From: JAEZAF01 sp964395665
Lineage (GTDB): Bacteria; Chloroflexota; Anaerolineae; Aggregatilineales; Phototrophicaceae
Direction: 5' to 3'
Length of the DNA: 13,379 nt
Assembly: GCA_964395665.1 (NCBI GenBank)
Contig: CAYNDH010000129.1
Location: 1-13,379, forward strand
Position numbers and translations under genes: made by a program. This document shows positions 7,567-13,379 of the stretch, piece after piece. Below the pieces are notes generated by a model, which made no database searches, had not been told where the DNA came from, and saw only the letters and a program-made list of their open reading frames with translations. Each line of letters opens with the position of its first letter. The stretch's first letter is position 1.

Positions 7567-8586
7567 ATGCAGCTCAGCAGTGATGTTGTACTGAGTGTCA
7601 AAAATCTGACGATGAGTTATCTGGCCGAGCGTGGCCGTGTGCGGGCTGTAAAGGATGTCTCGTTCGACCTGCACGCCGGGGAAACGCTGGCGGTGATCGG
7701 TGAAAGCGGCTGCGGAAAGTCGTCGCTGAATCTGGCCCTGATCCGTCAGCTCCCCCGCTCCGCGAAAATCGAGAGCGGGGAGATCCTTTACAAAGACCGT
7801 CAAGGCAAGCCGATTAATCTCCTCAAATTGTCAGACAGGGGGATGCGGCGCTTTTTATGGTCAGAAATGTCGATGGTCTTCCAGGGTGCGCTGAACTCGC
7901 TCAACCCGGTGATTCGCATCGCCGATATGGTGTATGACACAGGAAAGGCACACGGCTTAAATCAGGAAGAAAGCAGGCGACGCGCCCTTGACCTGTTTGA
8001 AAAGGTGCGCCTTGATCCGATGCGTGTATTCCGTGCGTATCCACACGAACTCAGCGGCGGGATGCGCCAGCGGGTACTGCTCGCCCTCAGCCTGCTGCTC
8101 AGGCCGCAGATCGTGATCATGGATGAGCCGACGACGGCTGTGGACATCCTGACACAGCGCTCGATTCTCGATGTACTGAAGGAACTGCGTCGAGAACTCA
8201 ACTTCAGCGTGATCTTTATCAGCCATGACCTTGCTGTCGCCGCTGAAATCGCGGACACCATCGCCACCATGTATGCAGGTGAATTCGTCGAAATCGGCCC
8301 GGTGGAAGAGGTGTTCTATCATCCACGTCACGCCTACACCCTAAGCCTGTTGAACGCAGCCCCGCGCCTGAGTGCTGGCGCTGAAGAGCTTCACAGCATC
8401 CCCGGCAGCCCACCAGACCTGATTGATCCGCCGCCGGGATGTAAGTTTCATCCACGGTGCCGATTTGCGACCGAAGTCTGCACGCATGTCCCGCCGGAGT
8501 TTATCGTATTCAATCAGAATCATGGCGTCGCCTGTCACCATCATGAAGCGGTCCGGGCAGAACGTGAAAAGGTCATCTATCCGTGA
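7567..8586 (+). CDS. ABC transporter ATP-binding protein, DppD/OppD type
   Basis: This 339-residue ATPase is one of the two that power the Dpp-like importer at the cytoplasmic face. Visible motifs are Walker A GESGCGKSS (45-53), the Q-loop region MVFQGALNSLNP (103-114), the signature LSGGMRQ (162-168), Walker B IVIMDEPTTAVD (182-193) and the switch histidine H220. The C-terminal oligopeptide-transporter extension carries four cysteines (292, 298, 305, 323; C-x5-C-x6-C-x17-C). This is the region that in related OppD/DppD proteins binds an iron-sulfur cluster. GAGGA (7556-7560) supports the ATG at 7567, though a GTG one codon earlier is possible. The stop overlaps the next start as TGATG. All catalytic elements are intact. 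Confidence 0.96.
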   Translation: MQLSSDVVLSVKNLTMSYLAERGRVRAVKDVSFDLHAGETLAVIGESGCGKSSLNLALIRQLPRSAKIESGEILYKDRQGKPINLLKLSDRGMRRFLWSEMSMVFQGALNSLNPVIRIADMVYDTGKAHGLNQEESRRRALDLFEKVRLDPMRVFRAYPHELSGGMRQRVLLALSLLLRPQIVIMDEPTTAVDILTQRSILDVLKELRRELNFSVIFISHDLAVAAEIADTIATMYAGEFVEIGPVEEVFYHPRHAYTLSLLNAAPRLSAGAEELHSIPGSPPDLIDPPPGCKFHPRCRFATEVCTHVPPEFIVFNQNHGVACHHHEAVRAEREKVIYP

Positions 8587-9593
8587 TGCAGCAGCCACTT
8601 GTTGAACTTCGAAATGTCTATCGTTCGTTTGAGAAAGATCGCAATATCGTCCCAGTCCTGCAGGACATCGACCTGACGATTCACCCGATGGAAGTGCTTT
8701 GTCTGGTGGGTGAAAGCGGATGCGGAAAAACAACCACCGGCAAGATCATCGCTGGCCTGCTGGATGCTTCACAGGGCGAAGTACTGTATAACGGCAAGCC
8801 GATGGCAAGCTATCCGCCAAGAGAACAGGCTATCGCCCGGCGCTCGATGCAGCTTGTGCATCAGGACCCGTTCGCATCCCTGAACCCGGCGCACACCATC
8901 GGCCAGATCCTGAGCTTTCCGCTTAAGCGGCACAAAATGGTCAAAGACCGCAACGAGCTGCGCCGCCGTGTCTGGGAACTGCTGACACTGGTGGACCTCA
9001 CACCACCGGGCGACATCGTCAACAAGTTCCCTCATCAGCTTAGCGGCGGACAGCGCCAGCGTGTGAGCATCGCCCGCGCCCTGACCGTGAATCCTAACCT
9101 GATTGTGGCGGATGAAGCCGTCAGCATGGTCGATGTCAGCATCCGTATCGGGATTCTGAAGATGCTGCATCATCTGCGTGATTCGCTGCGGGTGTCAATT
9201 GTGCTGATTACACACGATCTCGCGCTGGCGAAATATTTCGCATGGGAAGGCCGGATCGCCGTGATGTATCTGGGGCGGATCGTCGAAATGGGCCGCACAC
9301 AGGATGTCATCGCGAACCCGGCCCACCCATACACTCGCGCCCTGCTCTCGGCAGTCCCGGAAGCAGACCCTGATATTACACGACGGAAGCAGCCGATGAA
9401 GCTGCGTTCCGAGGATATCCCAAGCCTGCTGTCTATCCCGCCGGGATGTGCCTTTCATCCGCGCTGCCCGTTTTATCAGCCGGGGCTGTGTGATGCCATC
9501 GTCCCGGAGCTGGCTGGAGTGGATGGTTTCAATCAGGAAGCGGCCTGCCTGCCATTACAGCAATCCGGAACCCTGATCCCGTATGAAGCATGA
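8586..9593 (+). CDS. ABC transporter ATP-binding protein, DppF/OppF type
   Basis: This 335-residue protein is the second ATPase of the importer. Motifs are Walker A GESGCGKTT (42-50), the Q-loop VHQDPFASLNP (91-101), the signature LSGGQRQ (152-158), Walker B LIVADEAVSMVD (172-183) and the switch histidine H210. The Walker B tail reads DEAVS where most relatives have DEP(T/V)S. The catalytic glutamate is kept, so this is probably tolerated. Four cysteines in the C-terminal extension (288, 294, 302, 321) mirror those of its partner. The ATG at 8586 overlaps the previous stop as TGATG, implying coupled translation; a GTG one codon earlier is also possible. The 3' end overlaps the small membrane-protein gene as ATGA. 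Confidence 0.96.
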   Translation: MQQPLVELRNVYRSFEKDRNIVPVLQDIDLTIHPMEVLCLVGESGCGKTTTGKIIAGLLDASQGEVLYNGKPMASYPPREQAIARRSMQLVHQDPFASLNPAHTIGQILSFPLKRHKMVKDRNELRRRVWELLTLVDLTPPGDIVNKFPHQLSGGQRQRVSIARALTVNPNLIVADEAVSMVDVSIRIGILKMLHHLRDSLRVSIVLITHDLALAKYFAWEGRIAVMYLGRIVEMGRTQDVIANPAHPYTRALLSAVPEADPDITRRKQPMKLRSEDIPSLLSIPPGCAFHPRCPFYQPGLCDAIVPELAGVDGFNQEAACLPLQQSGTLIPYEA

Positions 9594-9778
9594 TGAATAA
9601 TGATGCGCTGCGCGGTTTCTTCCAGATCGGATGCTTCATCTTTGCAGCGGGGCTGTGTTCCGCTCTGGTACAGCCCGGTGATAGCGGCGAATTTGTGGTC
9701 AGCATCTGCAGCAGTGCCCTTGGATTATTGCTGATTATCGGGGCAGTCCTTGTCATGCGGCTTACCAATAGGGCGTAA
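9590..9778 (+). CDS. Small two-helix membrane protein of unknown function
   Basis: This 62-residue hypothetical protein has two hydrophobic segments (about 10-26 and 37-57) joined by a short acidic loop (QPGDSGEF) and ends in a basic tail (MRLTNRA). That pattern predicts a helical hairpin with the tail in the cytoplasm. It starts with ATGATG, overlapping the stop of the second ATPase gene, and sits 26 bp before the regulator. The overlap and the membrane profile are the reasons to believe it is expressed. I know of no named family. It might be an accessory subunit of the transporter, but nothing beyond position shows this. A shorter version from the second ATG (9593) is equally possible. Confidence 0.6.
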   Translation: MMNNDALRGFFQIGCFIFAAGLCSALVQPGDSGEFVVSICSSALGLLLIIGAVLVMRLTNRA

Positions 9779-9804
9779 CAGGCCAGAAGCGGTAAATACT
9801 ACTG

Positions 9805-10536
9805 ATGTTGAAAGCAAAATCATCCCAACCTTACTACGAGCAGATCAAGGAATATATCCTGTACAAAATCAACACCGGTGAACTGGCCCCGCATGACCGC
9901 ATCCCTTCAGAACGCGGCCTTTCGGAACAGTTCGGTGTCAGCCGACTGACGGCGGGCAAAGCCATCAAGGAACTGGTGCTTGAAGGCAAGCTCTATACAC
10001 AGGTCGGCAAGGGGACATTTGTCAGCGATGAGCCGATCAATCAGATGCTGGATATGCTGACCAGTTTTTCTGAAGACATCGAAAAGCGTGGACAGCGTCC
10101 TGGCAGCCGGTTACTGGATGCCCGGATCATCTCGGCCAGCGGCAGACTGGCGCAGGCTTTACAGATCCCGGTAGGCGCGTCACTGGTGATGCTGCGTCGG
10201 GTTCGGCTGGCGAATGAACAACCCGTCGCGCTGGAAGTCTCGCATCTGGTGGCGTCGCACTGCCCTGATCTGCTCGCACGGTTCGATTTTGAGCGCGAGT
10301 CGCTTTATCACGTGCTGCGGACACATTACAACATCCGGCTGGTGTATGCCAATCAGGAACTGGGGGCGCGGCTGGCAACCCCTGAAGAAGCGCAGATGCT
10401 GAAGGTCGAAGTCAACAGCCCCATCCTGAGCATGGTCCGCGTGACCTATATTGAAGATCAGCGCCCGATTGAATATGTGGAGTCCGCCTATCGGGGGGAT
10501 CGTTATAAATTCCGTGCACGTCTGAGACATCTCTAA
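9805..10536 (+). CDS. GntR-family transcriptional regulator, HutC subfamily (UTRA domain)
   Basis: This encodes a 243-residue cytoplasmic repressor-type protein of the normal length for the subfamily. Residues 8-75 are a winged helix-turn-helix (IPSERGLSEQFGVSRLTAGKAIKEL, then the wing GKGTFV). Residues about 90-240 are a UTRA effector domain, ending in the typical YRGDRYKFRARL. UTRA members include NagR/YvoA and DasR, which respond to GlcNAc-6-phosphate or related amino sugars. Its position between transporter genes and two peptidoglycan glycosidase genes, and a DasR-like operator at 3232, suggest it represses the whole cluster, including itself, and is released by a breakdown product. The effector identity is inference. 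The ribosome-binding site is weak, with GAAGCGG ending about 12 nt before the ATG. Confidence 0.93.
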   Translation: MLKAKSSQPYYEQIKEYILYKINTGELAPHDRIPSERGLSEQFGVSRLTAGKAIKELVLEGKLYTQVGKGTFVSDEPINQMLDMLTSFSEDIEKRGQRPGSRLLDARIISASGRLAQALQIPVGASLVMLRRVRLANEQPVALEVSHLVASHCPDLLARFDFERESLYHVLRTHYNIRLVYANQELGARLATPEEAQMLKVEVNSPILSMVRVTYIEDQRPIEYVESAYRGDRYKFRARLRHL

Positions 10537-10563
10537 ATCCTGAAGCGGAGAAAGAAAACCCCC

Positions 10564-12141
10564 GTGACTACTTCTATGCATTCCACTGATTCCACTGATT
10601 CCATGAGTATTGAAGATCGTGTCGGTCAGATGCTGATGGGCGGATTTCATGGCCTGACCGCCCCTGAATACTTTCTCGAATGGCTGCGTGCCGGACGTAT
10701 CGGCAGTGTGATCCTGTTCGCACGCAATGTCGAAAGCCCTGCACAGCTTGCAGAACTGACAGCACAGCTTCACTCGGCGGCGAAATATCCGCTAATGATC
10801 GCGATCGATCAGGAAGGCGGAACGGTCGCCCGCCTGCGCGATGGCTTCACCGAAAGCCCCGGCGCGATGGCTTTATCGAGCATCGGCCACGACGCAGAGG
10901 CCGTCACCGAAGAAGTTTCGGGCATTCTGGCGCGTGAAATGCAGGCACTCGGCATCAACTGGACCTTTGCGCCGTCAGTCGATGTCTCATACAATGCCGA
11001 TAATCCGACGGTCGGCACGCGCTCATTCGGGGCCGATCATGAGCGCGTGGCGGCGCTGGCATCCGCGGCGGTCCGTGGCTTTCAGGCGAACGGTGTCGCA
11101 GCCTGCGCGAAGCATTTCCCCGGATTAGGCGCAACCGCGATTGATACCCATCTCGCACTGCCCCGGCTGGATACCGATGTCGCGCAGTTGATGGCCGTTG
11201 ATCTTCTGCCTTACCGTCAGGCAATTGTGGCTGGCCTTGCGACCGTCATGACGACTCATACCATCTTCACCACGCTGGATACTGAACACCCGGCGACGCT
11301 GTCCGAAAAGATCATCGGGCCACTGCTGCGCGATGAACTCGGCTTTGAGGGCGTTGTCACCACCGACTGTATGGAGATGAAGGCCATCGACGATCACTAT
11401 CACGTCAGCGGTTCGGTCGTCCGGGCGGCGCAGGCGGGTGTCGATGTCATCATCTTCTCACACACGGCGGACAAGCAGTCTACCGCCTATGACCACCTGT
11501 TGGAAGCGGTCCGGCGCGGGGATGTATCAGAAGCACAGGTTAACGCCGCCAATGCCCGTATCGCGGCGCTCAAGGCCCGCTTTTCGGCCAAACCAGCCAA
11601 CATCACGCAAGTCTACACGTCCGAACATCGCGACACCGTGCTGTCTGCGGCCAAAGCTGCGCTGACTGCGCTGCGGACAGAAGCGGGTACCCTGCCCATA
11701 CAGGCTGATGATCCGCGCCGGGTTGTGCTGGTCGAATTCGCGTCCGGTGTGGACAGCATCGTGCAGGAAGAGAAGACACGAACCAGCCTTGGTGCGTTCA
11801 TCTCCGCACGGCTGCCGAAGGTCGAAGTCATTATCCTGCCGACGACACCCGCCGAAGCGGAGGTCAGCGGCACACGTGAACAGGTCAATCAGGCGGATGT
11901 GGTGATTGTGGCGACACGAAACGCACATCTCAACACAGCGCAGACCAGTGCCGTCCGTGCCCTGAGTGATACCTCTGCGCGGGTCGTCCTGCTGGCGTTG
12001 CGTAATCCCTATGATGCCAGCCTGATCAGCGATGGCACGGTTATCAGCACGGCTGGAGACAGCCTGCCTTCACTTGAAGCGGTCACGATGGCGCTGACAG
12101 GTGAAGTGACACCCTCAGGTCAGCTTCCGGTACAGGTATAA
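10564..12141 (+). CDS. nagZ: GH3 beta-N-acetylglucosaminidase, NagZ-like, with C-terminal domain
   Basis: This 525-residue enzyme should remove GlcNAc from the non-reducing end of peptidoglycan fragments. The GH3 barrel spans about 15-340: IDQEGG (81-86), KHFPG (183-187), the loop dyad D194-T-H196 that serves as the NagZ acid/base, and TDCMEM with the predicted nucleophile D268. A second alpha/beta domain (about 380-525) matches the two-domain layout of B. subtilis NagZ rather than the single-domain enterobacterial form. The usual GHGDT after KHFP reads GLGAT here. No signal peptide or lipobox is seen, so a cytoplasmic location is inferred. The start is uncertain: GTG 10564 (GGAG 13 nt upstream) is given, but ATG 10576 or ATG 10603, just before SIEDRVGQM, are possible. 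The intervening HSTDSTDS stretch is a 9-bp DNA repeat. NamZ follows 4 bp downstream. Confidence 0.93.
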   Translation: MTTSMHSTDSTDSMSIEDRVGQMLMGGFHGLTAPEYFLEWLRAGRIGSVILFARNVESPAQLAELTAQLHSAAKYPLMIAIDQEGGTVARLRDGFTESPGAMALSSIGHDAEAVTEEVSGILAREMQALGINWTFAPSVDVSYNADNPTVGTRSFGADHERVAALASAAVRGFQANGVAACAKHFPGLGATAIDTHLALPRLDTDVAQLMAVDLLPYRQAIVAGLATVMTTHTIFTTLDTEHPATLSEKIIGPLLRDELGFEGVVTTDCMEMKAIDDHYHVSGSVVRAAQAGVDVIIFSHTADKQSTAYDHLLEAVRRGDVSEAQVNAANARIAALKARFSAKPANITQVYTSEHRDTVLSAAKAALTALRTEAGTLPIQADDPRRVVLVEFASGVDSIVQEEKTRTSLGAFISARLPKVEVIILPTTPAEAEVSGTREQVNQADVVIVATRNAHLNTAQTSAVRALSDTSARVVLLALRNPYDASLISDGTVISTAGDSLPSLEAVTMALTGEVTPSGQLPVQV

Positions 12142-12145
12142 GACG

Positions 12146-13309
12146 ATGCGCTTCGGAATTGATCGCCTGAAAGATGATGGCTTCGCGGCGCTGCACGGCA
12201 AACGGGTTGGACTGTTCAGCAATCTGACCGCCGTAGACCGTGACCTGACGACGACGTATGATGTCCTCAGGTTGGCAGCGAATGTCAACCTGACCGCGCT
12301 GTTTGGGCCAGAACACGGATTTGCAGGGACAGCGGCAGATGGCGAACACGTCAGCACCGCCACCGATCCCCGCACCGGCCTGTCAGTCTACAGCCTGTAC
12401 GGGGAAACCATGCAGCCCACAGCAGAGATGCTGGATGGGATCGATGTCATGGTCTGCGATTTACAGGATATCGGCGTCCGCTATTACACCTTCCTGTGGA
12501 CACTGACCTATGTCATCGACGCCTGCGGACAGCATGGCATCGATGTCATGATCCTTGACCGGCCTAATCCGCTGGGCGGGACGGTGGACGGCGGCACACT
12601 TGATCCGAACCTATCATCACTCGTAGGGCGCTATTCGATCCCAGTTCAGCACGGCATGACGATTGGCGAAATGGCGGTGATGATCAATAGCCGCTGGAAT
12701 CTTAGCCCGGCGAATGTATCGGTTATCACGTGTGACGGCTGGCAGCGTGATCAGAAGTGGGATGCCATCGGGCGGGCGTTTGTCCCACCATCACCTAATA
12801 TGCCGCACTTTGTCACCGCGCTGCATTATCCGGGCGCATGTCTGATCGAAGGCACAACGCTGTCGGAAGGGCGCGGCACGCCGCTGCCGTTTGAGGTGGT
12901 CGGTGCGCCGTTTATCGACGGCTGGGATCTGGCGGCGGCGCTTCATCAACTGAATCTGCCCGGTGTGCGCTTCCGGCCTCATCTGTTTCAGCCAAACAAC
13001 AGCAAATTCAAGGGCGAAGCGTGCGGCGGTGTTCAGGTCCATATCACGGATCTAACCGCCTATCGCCCGCTTGTGGTCTGGCTGCACATCATCCGCACGA
13101 TCCAGCGGCTGTATCCGGATCATTTCGCATGGCTGCCGCCTTATGCCTCTGCCATTGGTGAGATTCAGCACTTCGACCGCCTGATCGGAAGCACGGATGT
13201 CCGGGCACAGTTGGATGCTGACGCACCGATTGAAGACATCATTGCGGACTGGCCGGCCTTCCATCAGCAGTTTTCACAGGCCACTGCGGAGTATCTGCTG
13301 TATCGGTAG
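12146..13309 (+). CDS. namZ: DUF1343 / GH171 exo-beta-N-acetylmuramidase, NamZ-like
   Basis: This 387-residue protein belongs to the family founded by B. subtilis NamZ (YbbC), which releases MurNAc from the non-reducing end of peptidoglycan fragments. Conserved family blocks are all present: LFGPEHGFAG (52-61), DLQDIGVRYYT (105-115), LDRPNPLGG (137-145), EGTTLSEGRGTP (235-246) and KFKGEACGGVQ (287-297). The glutamates in GPEHG and SEGRGT are the likely active-site acids. The protein starts directly with RFGIDRL and lacks any signal peptide, whereas the B. subtilis enzyme is secreted. This points to action inside the cell. CAGG stands 9 nt before the ATG. NagZ and NamZ would act in turn to strip alternating sugars. 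No MurNAc-6-phosphate etherase or sugar kinase gene lies in the window. Confidence 0.94.
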   Translation: MRFGIDRLKDDGFAALHGKRVGLFSNLTAVDRDLTTTYDVLRLAANVNLTALFGPEHGFAGTAADGEHVSTATDPRTGLSVYSLYGETMQPTAEMLDGIDVMVCDLQDIGVRYYTFLWTLTYVIDACGQHGIDVMILDRPNPLGGTVDGGTLDPNLSSLVGRYSIPVQHGMTIGEMAVMINSRWNLSPANVSVITCDGWQRDQKWDAIGRAFVPPSPNMPHFVTALHYPGACLIEGTTLSEGRGTPLPFEVVGAPFIDGWDLAAALHQLNLPGVRFRPHLFQPNNSKFKGEACGGVQVHITDLTAYRPLVVWLHIIRTIQRLYPDHFAWLPPYASAIGEIQHFDRLIGSTDVRAQLDADAPIEDIIADWPAFHQQFSQATAEYLLYR

Positions 13310-13324
13310 CGAGGTTAGCACGGC

Positions 13325-13344
13325 GGACGCCCCGTCGGGCGTCC
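13325..13344 (+). terminator. Palindromic hairpin after namZ, possible terminator or dispersed repeat
   Basis: GGACGCCC (13325-13332) and GGGCGTCC (13337-13344) form a perfect 8-bp stem with a CGTC loop, 15 bp after the NamZ stop. It is placed where the cluster should end, but CTACAAC follows instead of a T-run, so it is not a classic intrinsic terminator. It also resembles the GC-rich palindromes that are scattered between genes in some Chloroflexota and cyanobacteria. The remaining bases to the window end show no gene. Confidence 0.5.
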
Positions 13345-13379
13345 CTACAACACAATGACGTATCCACTGACTTCCTCTA

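Noticed and set aside
10576..10608. 9-bp tandem repeat (ATTCCACTG) at the nagZ start as a phase-variation tract
   Set aside because: The unit is a multiple of three and has only about three imperfect copies, so changes would not shift the frame. It probably only lengthens a dispensable N-terminal stretch.
10180..10773. Open frame of 197 codons on the minus strand opposite the regulator and nagZ genes
   Set aside because: It is antisense to two well-supported genes, and its protein (rich in Cys, His and Gln) resembles reverse-strand translation of GC-biased coding sequence.
1..13379. CRISPR arrays, tRNA or rRNA genes, insertion sequences and phage genes
   Set aside because: I saw no regularly spaced repeats of CRISPR size, no tRNA-like folds, no transposase or integrase motifs, and no structural phage proteins.

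Overview
The window is ordinary bacterial chromosome of moderate GC content and is densely coded. It holds a short leftward gene pair at the left edge and a long rightward gene cluster that fills the rest. The protein style suggests Chloroflexota (Anaerolineae-like): a HerA/TraG-type ATPase with a DPHGDL motif paired with a TPR protein, Dpp-type transporter genes, and GC-rich palindromes between genes. No 16S rRNA or taxonomic marker is present, so this is a tentative guess.

Region 1 (1-2654, minus strand) has a TPR-like helical-repeat protein, followed by a GTGA start/stop overlap into a large P-loop ATPase that runs off the left edge. The two are almost certainly co-translated. Their function is unknown. 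Region 2 (2655-3370) is a gene-free divergent interval of about 716 bp. Its left and middle parts show little beyond a weak leftward promoter candidate and an AT-rich stretch. Its right end carries a -10 box (TATAAT, 3273-3278) and, just upstream, a 16-bp pseudo-palindrome (3232-3247) that matches the DasR/NagR (GntR-HutC) operator at 14 of 16 positions, with a second overlapping half-site 10 bp downstream.

Region 3 (3371-13309, plus strand) is a nine-gene, tightly packed cluster. In order it encodes a family 5 substrate-binding protein, two Dpp-type permeases, two Dpp-type ATPases, a 62-residue two-helix membrane protein, a GntR/UTRA regulator, a GH3 beta-N-acetylglucosaminidase (NagZ) and a DUF1343/GH171 protein (NamZ, exo-beta-N-acetylmuramidase). 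Together these suggest a self-contained peptidoglycan-fragment system. Muropeptides or glycan fragments would be imported intact by the Dpp-like ABC transporter. They would then be shortened from the non-reducing end in the cytoplasm by alternating NagZ (GlcNAc release) and NamZ (MurNAc release). The GntR/UTRA protein would control the cluster through the DasR-like operator. Neither hydrolase has a visible signal peptide, unlike the secreted NagZ/NamZ pair of Bacillus subtilis, and this is the most interesting inference in the window.

Smaller structures of note are a perfect 10-bp-stem hairpin after the binding-protein gene, three 16-bp tandem repeats that place three ATGs in three frames at the start of the second permease, and a perfect 8-bp-stem palindrome after the last gene.
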